The notes: generated by a model from the letters alone, not told the origin. Shown: positions 42,803 through 51,250, numbered from the stretch's first letter. The stretch: DNA of 64,000 nt from Flavobacterium arcticum (GCF_003344925.1 NZ_CP031188.1:1114501-1178500), one strand, 5' to 3'. Made by a program: numbers and translations.

Positions 42803-43162
42803 ATGGGAATTATACGATTAGAAAATATACGCACTTTTTCTTACCATGGGTGTTTGATAGAAGAAGGTAAAATAGGATCGGATTACTTGGTAAATCTTGA
42901 AATAAAGACCGACTTGCGAAAAGCCCGCGATACAGATGAGCTTGCCGATACTGTAGATTATGTACAGCTAAACAAAATAGTTGTTGAAGAAATGGCTATA
43001 CGTGCTAAGTTATTAGAATATGTAGCTGAGCGTATTATAAAACGTATTTTTAGCGAAATACCCTCGGTATCAAGAATATTAGTAGCGGTTTCTAAAATAA
43101 ACCCCCCTATAGGTGGCGATGTAGCTGCTGTAACGGTACAGCTAGAAGAATATAGAAATTAA
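42803..43162 (+). CDS. folB: dihydroneopterin aldolase
   Basis: A 119-residue enzyme of folate synthesis that converts 7,8-dihydroneopterin to 6-hydroxymethyl-dihydropterin and glycolaldehyde. The family start is MGIIRLENIRTFSYHGCLIE, with GSDYLVNLEIKTDL, the ADTVDYVQLNKIV block and the catalytic-region KINPPIGGDVAAVTV. The frame is open upstream to 42665, but the extra 46 residues are basic and non-homologous, so the ATG at 42803 is chosen. It precedes the tRNA-Cys gene. Confidence 0.93.
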   Translation: MGIIRLENIRTFSYHGCLIEEGKIGSDYLVNLEIKTDLRKARDTDELADTVDYVQLNKIVVEEMAIRAKLLEYVAERIIKRIFSEIPSVSRILVAVSKINPPIGGDVAAVTVQLEEYRN

Positions 43163-43192
43163 TACTAAATGGTAAAATTTACAATAAATGTC

Positions 43193-43222
43193 TTGTGTTA
43201 GTCTAAAATATATGTAAATTTG
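43193..43222 (+). promoter_or_regulatory. tRNA-Cys promoter
   Basis: TTG (43193-43195), 19 bp, TAAATTTG (43215-43222): an exact Bacteroidota -33/-7 arrangement, 11 bp upstream of the mature tRNA. Confidence 0.75.
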
Positions 43223-43233
43223 CCAACCTAAAT

Positions 43234-43304
43234 GGCATCGTGGCCGAGTGGCTAGGCAGAGGTCTGCAAAACCTTGTACAGCGGTTCGAATCCGCTCGAT
43301 GCCT
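43234..43304 (+). tRNA. tRNA-Cys (anticodon GCA)
   Basis: A 71-nt cloverleaf. The acceptor arms GGCATCG and CGATGCC pair perfectly; discriminator U, as usual for tRNA-Cys. The anticodon loop CTGCAAA holds GCA at 43266-43268, and the T arm contains GGTTCGAATCC. CCA is not encoded. A terminator follows 7 bp later. Confidence 0.97.
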
Positions 43305-43310
43305 CTACAA

Positions 43311-43340
43311 AAAAAGCTGTTACTTTAGTAACAGCTTTTT
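43311..43340. terminator. bidirectional terminator between tRNA-Cys and LysE-type gene
   Basis: A perfect 13-bp inverted repeat AAAAAGCTGTTAC/GTAACAGCTTTTT with a TTTA loop. Confidence 0.9.
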
Positions 43341-43364
43341 TTATGCCTTATATATTTTATTCTT

Positions 43365-44045
43365 CTAGTTGTTATCTGATTCTAATTGTTCCATTACAAA
43401 TTTGCGCTCTGAAGGTGACCATGCTTGTGCTAACAATACTATACCGAAAATTATGAGTATAATACTTATTACTTTTTTGATTTTAAGTATGTTACCTGAT
43501 GTTAACTTATTGCGAAGTTGTTTTGCTAATACTATTTTAAAAATATCAGTACATAAATAACCTGCTAATACCGATATAAAAAATGTAAGTATCCTACTCT
43601 GATTCATATCCAGTTGTGGTCCTACGGTTATAATTATAGCTAACCAAAAACCCAGTACTCCCACATTAATTATATTAAGTATAAAACCTTTTAAAGCTAA
43701 TGTAAAATAATCTTTTTTTAGAATTTCATTGGTTTTGCTTTCAGAGAGTTCATCTTTAGCAATGCGTTTTTGTTTTATAAATGACACAAGTCCATAAATA
43801 ACCAATATGAGTCCGCCAAATATAAATAAAGCAGGTTCATCTTTAATGCTTTGTATAAGCCTATAACTACTAAAATAAGCAAGGCAAATAAAAACTATAT
43901 CGGCAAGTATAACGCCTAAATCAAATGTTATAGCAGCTCTAAATCCTTTTACAACACTGGTTTCAAGAAGCACAAAAAACACTGCTCCTGGCATGAAACT
44001 AAGAAGAAATCCTAAAGGCAATGCCGCAAGTATATCGTCAATCAT
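43365..44045 (-). CDS. LysE family translocator
   Basis: A 226-residue inner-membrane protein with six predicted helices, beginning ILAALPLGFLLSFMPGAVFF, the LysE/RhtB N-terminal motif with the conserved Pro-Gly. Later helices include LGVILADIVFICLAYF and LNIINVGVLGFWLAIIITVG. The family exports amino acids or related small molecules; the substrate here is unknown. It is a single gene on the minus strand. Confidence 0.88.
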   Translation of the reverse strand: MIDDILAALPLGFLLSFMPGAVFFVLLETSVVKGFRAAITFDLGVILADIVFICLAYFSSYRLIQSIKDEPALFIFGGLILVIYGLVSFIKQKRIAKDELSESKTNEILKKDYFTLALKGFILNIINVGVLGFWLAIIITVGPQLDMNQSRILTFFISVLAGYLCTDIFKIVLAKQLRNKLTSGNILKIKKVISIILIIFGIVLLAQAWSPSERKFVMEQLESDNN

Positions 44046-44161
44046 TCAGTATAAAAATATGGGAATGCAAGTTACCATTTATATTTTTAAAGCTGAAAAT
44101 TTAATGACAGGAATGTACTAACCTCTCTAAACTGTTTTTTTTGATTACCTCAAATTATAAC

Positions 44162-44803
44162 TTACTTCACAATAACTTCTGCATCACTACTTACTACCTT
44201 GTTAACCTGTTTAGGGTTACCATATATTTCGAGAGAAGCATCTGAAGATGCGGTAGCATTTACCTGTTTTTTAGCGGTAATTACTCCTATAGCATCTGAT
44301 GATAATACGATATTTGTATTTTCTGTAACAAGATTTTTAGCATTCAACTCAGCATCAGAATTAAAAACCGCAGTATGATTTTTGGCTTTTCCTGTAAGCG
44401 TTACTTCAGCATCAGAGTTAGCTGTTGTTTGTAAATTCTCTACATCTATTTTAAGGATCACTACAGCATCTGAAGCTGCTGTAATAGTAAGTGAATTTGA
44501 TTTAATTTCGTCGTCACATTCTAAAACAGCATCTGAGGCAATTGTAATATTGTTTATATCATTTTTATAATACAAAGTATAATTACCGTCACTACTAAGC
44601 ACAAGCGAACCTCCTGCGTTGTTAATATAGGTACTGTCGTCGTCTGAATCGTTTATTACTAACTTATTTTTATTAGATTTAACCATAGTAACCTCTGTAT
44701 CAGACCCTACTGTAAGACTTGAAAAATCTTTAAGTTCAACTGTTTTTTGCGCAATAGCAAGATTAAAAATACCTAGTGTAGCAAATAAAAATACTTTTTT
44801 CAT
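44162..44803 (-). CDS. GIN domain-containing secreted protein (DUF2807)
   Basis: A 213-residue secreted protein: signal peptide KVFLFATLGIFNLAIAQ, then a right-handed beta-helix-like GIN/DUF2807 domain beginning VELKDFSSLTVGSDTEVTMV. Short turns of the type S-D-A recur about every 20 residues (for example TIASDAVLECDDE, AASDAVVILKID, SSDASLEIYG), as expected for coils of a beta-helix. The function of GIN proteins is unknown. It is a tandem paralogue of the next upstream gene, 125 bp apart, and carries an alternative repeat residue set (Ser-Asp-Ala where the neighbour has Gly-Gly). Confidence 0.88.
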   Translation of the reverse strand: MKKVFLFATLGIFNLAIAQKTVELKDFSSLTVGSDTEVTMVKSNKNKLVINDSDDDSTYINNAGGSLVLSSDGNYTLYYKNDINNITIASDAVLECDDEIKSNSLTITAASDAVVILKIDVENLQTTANSDAEVTLTGKAKNHTAVFNSDAELNAKNLVTENTNIVLSSDAIGVITAKKQVNATASSDASLEIYGNPKQVNKVVSSDAEVIVK

Positions 44804-44873
44804 GATATAAATATGTTAGTTTATGTAAAGACACAGCTTATTATAAATTGTTACAGTTTACTATAAAAAATAA

Positions 44874-44910
44874 AACCTCATAAACACCAATGTATGATAT
44901 TTATGAGGTT
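44874..44910 (-). terminator. terminator of the upstream GIN gene
   Basis: AACCTCATAAA and TTTATGAGGTT (44874-44884, 44900-44910) form an 11-bp stem, with a T-rich tail on the minus strand, 18 bp after the stop of the gene at 44929. Confidence 0.8.
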
Positions 44911-44928
44911 AAAATGATTTTATTTTTA

Positions 44929-45600
44929 TTACTGTATTATACTAATATCGCCACCTGCAAAGGTTTTCTTATTGACTTGGCTTGGATTTCCATACACGTC
45001 AATAGTACCTCCAGCTCTTACTTTAGCATCTACAAAATCAGTAGCATATATTTCTACTTCGCCACCTGCACTAACACTTATTTTTGTTTGTTTAGTAATA
45101 AGCTCTTCTCCATTGAGTATGCCTCCAGAGTTTACTTTAGCATCATGATAATCACACTTTCCGTAAAGTTCTAGAATACCACCCGATGTAGTTTTAGATT
45201 CAAGGCTCTGTACATCAAGTATTACTTTTATAGTAGCACCTTCTTTTGCATTTACATCAAAAGCAATTGCTTTAAAAGTATCTGCCGAGCCTACAAACGA
45301 ACCTTCGTTTGCCTCAATAGCTTGTATAGTGCCATTATAGTATAAAGTAGCCTCTATATCTTCGCCAGCGAGTAGCTTAGTAAAATTCATTTTTATTTTT
45401 AGTACATCATTCTTAGTAACTAGTGTTACCTCATCTGCCCTATTACCTTTTATAACAATCTTGTTTACGTCAGATTTTACAAGGGTTACATTTATTTGAT
45501 CGAATACCTTAACGGTAGTAAAATCGCCTAAATTTTTAGTAACCTGAGCATTAGCAAATTGACTGATAATTATAAATAGTATAACTATTACCTTTTTCAT
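44929..45600 (-). CDS. GIN domain-containing secreted protein (DUF2807), paralogue
   Basis: A 223-residue protein with signal peptide VIVILFIIISQFANAQV and a GIN domain starting NLGDFTTVKVFDQINVTLVK. Recurrent turns here are of SGG/AGG type (TTSGGILELYGK, VNSGGILNG, VSAGGEVEIYA, RAGGTIDVYGNPSQVN). The C-terminal YGNPSQVNK matches YGNPKQVNK in the neighbouring paralogue, showing common origin. Expected location is the periplasm or cell surface. Confidence 0.88.
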   Translation of the reverse strand: MKKVIVILFIIISQFANAQVTKNLGDFTTVKVFDQINVTLVKSDVNKIVIKGNRADEVTLVTKNDVLKIKMNFTKLLAGEDIEATLYYNGTIQAIEANEGSFVGSADTFKAIAFDVNAKEGATIKVILDVQSLESKTTSGGILELYGKCDYHDAKVNSGGILNGEELITKQTKISVSAGGEVEIYATDFVDAKVRAGGTIDVYGNPSQVNKKTFAGGDISIIQ

Positions 45601-45694
45601 GTTGATTGATTTTAAAATTGATGATTATATATTTCACTACATAAACAAAGACGAGAATAAACAACCAAAGGTTACTGTTATAGCATAAAAAAAT

Positions 45695-47884
45695 TTACTT
45701 TTTATCAATTGCTTTTCCTAAAAAAGTAAAATCAAGCTGTTTTTTAACCAAATCGGCATTTTTAACTTTTACATATACCTCATCGCCAAGTTGCAGTAAA
45801 TTACGAGTCACCTCGCCTACTAGTGCATATTGCTTGTCATCAAAAGTATAATAATCATCTTTTATTTCACGGATGCGACACATTCCTTCGCATTTATTTG
45901 CTTCAATTTCTACATATATACCCCACTCTGTAACGCCAGATATTACACCTAAGAACTCTTCGTCTTTATGGTCTAGCATATACTTAACCTGCATGTATTT
46001 AATACTATCACGCTCGGCATTTACAGCAAGATATTCCATACTAGAACAATGGGTACATTTTTCTTCATACTCATCTTCATCTACCGATTTTCCTCCGTCT
46101 AAATAATGTTGTAGCAATCTATGTGCCATAACATCGGGATAACGACGTATGGGCGATGTAAAGTGTGAATAGTAATCGAAAGCTAAGCCATAATGACCAA
46201 TATTATCAGTAGAATATTTAGCTTTACTCATACTCCTAATAGCAAGGGTATCTACAAGGTTTTGCTCTTTTTTACCATGTGCATCTGCCATTAACTGATT
46301 TAACGATTGCGATATGGTTTGCTTAGTTTTAAAATTAACGCTATACCCAAATTTAGCTATCACTGTTTGCAGGTTCATTAGCTTATCAGTATCGGGTTCA
46401 TCATGTATTCTATATACATACGTTTTATTTTGTTTACCAATAAACTCAGCTACTTTACGGTTAGCAAGCAGCATAAATTCTTCTATAAGGTGGTTAGCGT
46501 CTTTCGATTCTTTAAAGTAAACGCCAATAGGTTCGGCATTTTCGTTAAGGTTAAATTTCACCTCTACTTTATCAAAAGATATAGCACCATTTGCCATACG
46601 CTTGCTTCGCATTATTTTTGCTAGCTCATCCATTTTAAGTACAGCATGCCTTACCTCCTCTCCTACTTCATAACTTTCGTTGGTAAGCGAAATCTCGGCA
46701 GGTATAGTGTTTTCTTTTGTTTCTATAATGTGCTGTGCCTCCTCGTAAGCAAAACGCTGATCTGAATAGGTTACTGTGCGCCCAAACCACTTGTTTTTAA
46801 GCTCTGCTTTATCATTTAGTTCAAATACTGCCGAAAAGGTATATTTCTCTTCATGTGGTCGCAATGAACACGCAAAATTAGAAAGTACCTCAGGTAACAT
46901 AGGTACTACCCTATCTACTAAATAAACAGATGTAGCACGATTATAAGCTTCTTCGTCTAATATTGTTCCTTCTTGCAGGTAATGCGATACATCGGCAATG
47001 TGTATGCCTATTTCATAATTACCATTTTCTAGTACTTTGAATGACAATGCATCATCAAAATCTTTTGCATCTTTAGGGTCTATGGTAAACGTAAGTGTAT
47101 CACGCATATCTCTCCTACGGGCAATTTCATCTTCATGTATTTCGGTATCTAGCTTTTGTGCATATACCTCTACATCTACAGGAAAATCATAAGGCAGTCC
47201 ATACTCAGCAAGTATAGCGTGTATCTCTGTATCGTGTTCTCCTGGTCTCCCCAGTACACGTATTACTTCGCCAAAAGGGCTGTCTGCCTTGGCAGGCCAA
47301 TCTTCTATTTTTACCAATACTACATCGCCATTTTCGGCATTACCAAGTTTATCTTTTGGTACAAAAATATCAGTATACATTTTAGGGTTAGCAGTAGATA
47401 CAAAAGCAAAATTCTTTTGTACATCTATTACGCCCACAAAATCAGTTTTGGCTCTTTCTAGTATCTCTACTACTTCACCTTCAGGTCTTCTGCCCCTTCT
47501 TCGGTTATAAATATATACCTTAACCTTATCGCCATCTAACGATTTATTAAGATTATTAGTAGGTATAAATACATCTTCTTCTAGATCTGGAGATACAAAA
47601 TAAGCAGTTTTTCTGCTTGTCATATCAATTTTTCCTTCTACATAATCAGCTTTAGCAATTACACTATATTTTCCTCTTTCTGTTTCCTCAATCTTTTCTT
47701 TAGATGCTAAGTACTTTAATTCCTTAATAATTTGATTTCTGCTCTGGGTATCGTTTAGTTCCAGTATGGCAGCAATTTGTTTATAGTTAAATGATTTGTT
47801 GGGATCTTTAGAAAGGATTTTAAAAATCTTGTGTGAAAAATCTTTCTCTTTTTTAGCTGACGGTCTTCCGTTCTTTTTACTCAT
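45695..47884 (-). CDS. rnr: ribonuclease R
   Basis: A 729-residue 3'-to-5' exoribonuclease that degrades structured RNA. The order is an N-terminal helix-turn-helix (FNYKQIAAILELND), two cold-shock domains (about 65-235), the RNB catalytic domain with the metal-binding aspartates in FTIDPKDAKDFDDALSFK and HIADVSHYL, and the C-terminal S1 domain (EFLGVISGVTEWGIYVEIEA). Length is typical. It is monocistronic and the last minus-strand gene before the candidate origin region. Confidence 0.97.
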   Translation of the reverse strand: MSKKNGRPSAKKEKDFSHKIFKILSKDPNKSFNYKQIAAILELNDTQSRNQIIKELKYLASKEKIEETERGKYSVIAKADYVEGKIDMTSRKTAYFVSPDLEEDVFIPTNNLNKSLDGDKVKVYIYNRRRGRRPEGEVVEILERAKTDFVGVIDVQKNFAFVSTANPKMYTDIFVPKDKLGNAENGDVVLVKIEDWPAKADSPFGEVIRVLGRPGEHDTEIHAILAEYGLPYDFPVDVEVYAQKLDTEIHEDEIARRRDMRDTLTFTIDPKDAKDFDDALSFKVLENGNYEIGIHIADVSHYLQEGTILDEEAYNRATSVYLVDRVVPMLPEVLSNFACSLRPHEEKYTFSAVFELNDKAELKNKWFGRTVTYSDQRFAYEEAQHIIETKENTIPAEISLTNESYEVGEEVRHAVLKMDELAKIMRSKRMANGAISFDKVEVKFNLNENAEPIGVYFKESKDANHLIEEFMLLANRKVAEFIGKQNKTYVYRIHDEPDTDKLMNLQTVIAKFGYSVNFKTKQTISQSLNQLMADAHGKKEQNLVDTLAIRSMSKAKYSTDNIGHYGLAFDYYSHFTSPIRRYPDVMAHRLLQHYLDGGKSVDEDEYEEKCTHCSSMEYLAVNAERDSIKYMQVKYMLDHKDEEFLGVISGVTEWGIYVEIEANKCEGMCRIREIKDDYYTFDDKQYALVGEVTRNLLQLGDEVYVKVKNADLVKKQLDFTFLGKAIDKK

Positions 47885-48023
47885 ATAATTTAAAATAATG
47901 CTTAAAATTACAAATAAGTCTACGATTTTACTCTCTATTTAATGAAATAATAACTTTTTTGATTCAAAATTAATTTACACGAAACAACAAAAATGAGTAT
48001 CTTTATGAGTATAACTTACTCTT

Positions 48024-48263
48024 ATGAAAGAATTTGTTACTATAGCCGTTTTTACTTACCCTCACGAAATAGCAATACTAAAACACTTACTCATAGAAAG
48101 CGGTATTAATTTCTTTTTCGAAAACGAAACCATGACAGCTATAGTACCTATGTATTCTTTTGCACTGGGTGGCATAAAACTAAAAGTACACCCTAACGAT
48201 ATAGAAACTGTAAAAACTATACTCAAAGACTTTTCATCTAATACTAATCTTAGAATTGTATAA
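48024..48263 (+). CDS. DUF2007 domain protein (putative signal-transducing protein)
   Basis: A 79-residue protein with a ferredoxin-like DUF2007 fold: FVTIAVFTYPHEIAILKHLL at the start, NFFFENETMTAIVPMYSFAL in the middle and the terminal IKLKVHPNDIETVKTILK. Despite the family name, no biochemical function is established. It is divergent from rnr (139 bp between starts) and followed by a long AT-rich gap. Confidence 0.88.
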   Translation: MKEFVTIAVFTYPHEIAILKHLLIESGINFFFENETMTAIVPMYSFALGGIKLKVHPNDIETVKTILKDFSSNTNLRIV

Positions 48264-48812
48264 ATTTATTTTTAAAGTTTCAAAGTTGTTAACATTTATA
48301 ATATAATACAAAATAGATTTATTTAAATTTAAAAAAGAATGATGGTTATTATAGCGTGTTAATAATAGGCATAACTTTTAGTTATATTTTTGTTTTGTCT
48401 ACTTGTAGTAAGTTATACAGAATAATCAACAATGTTAATTTAATGTAAACTACTGATAAGTAAGTATATTTAAATTCTGATTATTGAGTTATCAACAGTT
48501 GTTAATAATACAGTTTATCTATATTTTTTTGATAAGTCAGGTTGTTAATTAGTGTTAATAACTAGTAGTAAACCTTGCATAAAAATATGTAAAAAAGCTG
48601 AAACTTTTCTTGCATTTTACAATTGAACTGCTGTATGTAAAAAAATTGTTAACTAACCAGAAAAATTTATAATTTTCGTTCTTTACTTATCAACAATATT
48701 AGTTAATTTATAACTCCTTTATTTACAGTATATTTTAATACTTATTAACATTGCCTTATTTTAACATTTTTATTGTTATATTATTAGCCTCTAATGTTAA
48801 TTAAATAATATG
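48264..48812. other. AT-rich gap with repeated DnaA-box-like nonamers, candidate oriC
   Basis: About 550 bp without a gene. Six exact copies of TTAT[C/T]AACA occur: minus strand at 48357-48365, 48500-48508 and 48553-48561; plus strand at 48489-48497, 48687-48695 and 48742-48750. The pair at 48489-48508 forms TTATCAACA-GT-TGTTAATAA. Near copies with one change are at 48423-48431 and 48543-48551. The DnaA box consensus is TTATNCACA, so these differ by one base. The stretch 48720-48810 is extremely AT-rich, as an unwinding element would be. Gene direction changes here. dnaA itself is not in the window. Confidence 0.45.
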
Positions 48813-48852
48813 ATGCTGGTTAACAGCATATTAAAATTGTTTGGTAAATTTG
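48813..48852 (+). promoter_or_regulatory. rpiB promoter -7 element and upstream palindrome
   Basis: TAAATTTG (48845-48852) matches TAnnTTTG, 32 bp before the rpiB ATG. ATGCTG-GTTAA-CAGCAT (48813-48829) is a perfect 6-bp inverted repeat placed about where a regulator or the -33 region would be. Confidence 0.5.
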
Positions 48853-48884
48853 CACCCATAAACAACATAACACAACAACGAAAT

Positions 48885-49316
48885 ATGAAAATTTCAATAG
48901 GCAACGATCACGCTGCACCCGATTACAAAAAAGCAATAGTACAACATTTGGAACAAAAAGGTATAACAGTTATTAACCACGGTACCGATACTTTTGATAG
49001 TGTCGATTATCCTGACTTTGTACACCCTGTAGCCGAAGATGTAACCAATGGTACTGTAGCTATGGGTATTATTATTTGCGGAAGCGGTAACGGAGCAGCC
49101 ATGACAGCTAACAAACATAAAGGTATTAGAGCTGCACTATGCTGGACGAAAGAAATTACCGAACTGGCACGCCAGCACAACGATGCTAATATACTAAGCA
49201 TACCGGCACGCTACACATCCATACAACAAGCTATAGGAATGGTAGATGCTTTCCTGAATACGGAATTTGAAGGTGGTCGTCACCAAAACCGTGTAGATAA
49301 AATAGCGTGTAACTAA
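48885..49316 (+). CDS. rpiB: ribose-5-phosphate isomerase B
   Basis: A 143-residue enzyme interconverting ribose 5-phosphate and ribulose 5-phosphate in the pentose phosphate pathway. The RpiB features are MKISIGNDHAAPDYKKAI, the TDTFDSVDYPDFVHPVAEDV block, GIIICGSGNGAAMTANKHKG with the active cysteine, and the EFEGGRHQNRVDKIAC end. The frame is open to 48810, but those residues overlap the promoter, so the ATG at 48885 is used. A degenerate second copy of its 3' end lies about 1 kb downstream (50246-50316). Confidence 0.95.
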   Translation: MKISIGNDHAAPDYKKAIVQHLEQKGITVINHGTDTFDSVDYPDFVHPVAEDVTNGTVAMGIIICGSGNGAAMTANKHKGIRAALCWTKEITELARQHNDANILSIPARYTSIQQAIGMVDAFLNTEFEGGRHQNRVDKIACN

Positions 49317-49340
49317 TAATTACTCGTTTTATATATACTA

Positions 49341-49369
49341 AAAATCCGCTCTCTCAAGCGGATTTTTTT
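49341..49369 (+). terminator. rpiB terminator
   Basis: AAAATCCGCT (49341-49350) pairs with AGCGGATTTT (49357-49366), followed by a T-run. Confidence 0.9.
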
Positions 49370-49479
49370 ATTACGCAGTAATAAAATTTAGTCTAAAAAT
49401 TCCTTTATTTACAGTAGTTAGACACAAATGTCGTAAAAATGCCGTACTAAAACCGCTATCAAAATGGAGGTGCTGAGGG

Positions 49480-49487
49480 TAATTTTG
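49480..49487 (+). promoter_or_regulatory. promoter -7 element for the HTH membrane protein gene
   Basis: TAATTTTG fits TAnnTTTG, 26 bp upstream of the ATG at 49514. Confidence 0.5.
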
Positions 49488-49513
49488 TACCATAATCTTA
49501 AAACATATATACT

Positions 49514-50080
49514 ATGACAACTATTGGTAAAAAAATTGCAACAATACGCAAACAAAAAGGACTAACACAAGAGGAAGTTGCCGAAACCGCCAACATAAAC
49601 CTGCGTACCCTGCAACGTATAGAAAAAGACGAAACCGAGCCACGCGGCAACTCGTTAAACGGCATTTGTAGCGCACTCGGCATAGCTATAGAAGATATAC
49701 TGGACTATGGTAAAAACGAAGACAAAAGTTACCTGATATTTCTGCATCTTTCTATACTTAGTTTTTGTGTAATACCCTTAGGCAATATTATACTGCCGCT
49801 TATATTATGGCTCAACAAACGGGATAAAATTACCGATGTACAACAGCAAGGTGCCAATATTATTAACTTTCAAATTATGTACACGTTTATAACCTATGGC
49901 GTACTTCTTTTTGCAGTATTTAGTAAGTTATGGAACTATAACGTGTCGTTTAACGGAATACTATTGGGCTTACTGGCAGTGAGTATTTTCAATTTTATCT
50001 ACGCTATTAGTAATGCCATACGTATTAATAGAGGGATCGTTAAGAATTTTTATCCGGTGTTATTCAGGATTGTGAAATAA
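49514..50080 (+). CDS. XRE-type HTH protein with DUF4870-like membrane domain
   Basis: A 188-residue protein joining an N-terminal helix-turn-helix (residues about 5-60: GKKIATIRKQKGLTQEEVAE, then NLRTLQRIEKDETEPRG) to a membrane part with three or four helices (FLHLSILSFCVIPLGNIILP, QIMYTFITYGVLLFAVFSKL, GILLGLLAVSIFNFIYA). A soluble DNA-binding head tied to a DUF4870-like membrane region suggests a membrane-held regulator; signal and target are unknown. It lies between rpiB and a decayed copy of the rpiB end, so it is probably an insertion. Confidence 0.82.
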   Translation: MTTIGKKIATIRKQKGLTQEEVAETANINLRTLQRIEKDETEPRGNSLNGICSALGIAIEDILDYGKNEDKSYLIFLHLSILSFCVIPLGNIILPLILWLNKRDKITDVQQQGANIINFQIMYTFITYGVLLFAVFSKLWNYNVSFNGILLGLLAVSIFNFIYAISNAIRINRGIVKNFYPVLFRIVK

Positions 50081-50084
50081 TTTA

Positions 50085-50109
50085 AAAATCCGCTTGAAAG
50101 AGCGGATTT
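50085..50109 (+). terminator. terminator after the HTH membrane protein gene
   Basis: AAAATCCGCT/AGCGGATTT with loop TGAAAG: the stem is the same sequence as the rpiB terminator at 49341-49366. A second hairpin CGCTT-CT-AAGCG followed by GGGTTTTTT lies at 50161-50180. Confidence 0.75.
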
Positions 50110-50245
50110 CTTATATCATACCATAATAGTGATAATTATAGCGAGTACGCCATCGCTAAACGCTTCTAAGCGGGTTTTTTGCATTGGTTTATTCCTGTTG
50201 GTTCAGGTTTTAAATGTATGGAATTTTGTAATACTGTAAAGGTTT

Positions 50246-50316
50246 GATATTATTCCGAAGACTGAATTTGAAGGTGGACATCACAAAACAAAATAGATGA
50301 AATAACTTGTAAATGA
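50246..50316 (+). pseudogene. decayed copy of the rpiB 3' end
   Basis: Seventy bases align with rpiB codons DAFLNTEFEGG through the stop. ATTTGAAGGTGG is identical, and TAGAT, AAATA and TGTAA match later. With one missing base restored the copy would read DIIPKTEFEGGHH, one unknown residue, then NKIDEITCK and stop, a plausible RpiB C-terminus of another strain. Similarity seems to continue about 20 bp past the stop (ATTAC and TTTTAT). No start or body of the gene is present. Confidence 0.7.
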
Positions 50317-50332
50317 AGATTACGAGATTTTA

Positions 50333-51166
50333 TTATTCATAATCGTCATACCATTCACTAGTATCTACAGCTAAGTCCTCTACTGTGTAATTTTTTGATG
50401 GGAAATCGTCATCGATTTTATACTTAATGCTGCAATCAAAGGCAAAATATTCATATAAATCGAGACCATCATCTTCACGTCTCTCGTTTTTAGATCCATA
50501 CTCTAAAACTACGTGAACGTATCCTGAAACTTCTACGCAGATCTCATCGCTTGTTATGTCAACTACTTCGAATTCTTCAACATCACTATGTTCTATATAG
50601 TGATGCGTAGACAAAATATCAATTTCACTAAATATAGTAGACGTAACTTCCGAAAATATTTGATCATGAATAACCCTATCTATTTCGTTTCTCAAATCAT
50701 CTCTATAATCTAAAATAGTCATTACAAATTTTGAAAAAGTTGAGAGCACAAGTGAACTTTTCTCAGTCACTTCATCATCTAGTAAATTATATGTATCTTC
50801 ATTTATATGTGTATACTTACTTAAAGAATCAATAATACGTTTCGTTTCGATAATAGTATCTCTAAGTTCTTCTAGATCTAAACCTAGTTGTTCTATATAC
50901 TCATCAGACAAGCCACCTTTTACGGCATATTTAATTCGCTGAGATCTGGAAGGAGCACCGTTGTGAGTTTCTTTTATAAACCAGTTACAATTTATTACCT
51001 GATTATCAGGCGATAATGAATGCAAGAAATGTCTGGAAAGTTCTCGAATGCTATAAGCAAAATTGTTATATCTTAATTTATTAGATTTATCATTTAAGTT
51101 TTCTATAGCTGAATCAAACAAACTTTTTTGAAACTCTGTTTTTAATATTTTCTTGATATTATCCAC
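50333..51166 (-). CDS. hypothetical protein, possible pPIWI-associating-nuclease-like
   Basis: A 277-residue acidic cytoplasmic protein I cannot assign firmly. The N-terminal 160 residues are helical with SIRELSRHFLHSLSPDNQV and CNWFIKETHNGAPSRSQRIK, followed by KYAVKGGLSDEYIEQLG. The C-terminal 90 residues are beta-rich (EFEVVDITSDEICVEVSGYV and an acidic end). From memory, this layout resembles domains named predicted pPIWI-associating nuclease, often found as single accessory genes, but no catalytic motif is certain. It lies between the rpiB relic and tex on the opposite strand, is AT-rich and is probably accessory. Confidence 0.7.
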   Translation of the reverse strand: MDNIKKILKTEFQKSLFDSAIENLNDKSNKLRYNNFAYSIRELSRHFLHSLSPDNQVINCNWFIKETHNGAPSRSQRIKYAVKGGLSDEYIEQLGLDLEELRDTIIETKRIIDSLSKYTHINEDTYNLLDDEVTEKSSLVLSTFSKFVMTILDYRDDLRNEIDRVIHDQIFSEVTSTIFSEIDILSTHHYIEHSDVEEFEVVDITSDEICVEVSGYVHVVLEYGSKNERREDDGLDLYEYFAFDCSIKYKIDDDFPSKNYTVEDLAVDTSEWYDDYE

Positions 51167-51250
51167 TTAGTAATATATTTAGTATTAAGCCTCTAACTTA
51201 CAAAAACTTTCTTAAATCATTTTTTAAATATTACCCTTAAAATATCCCGT

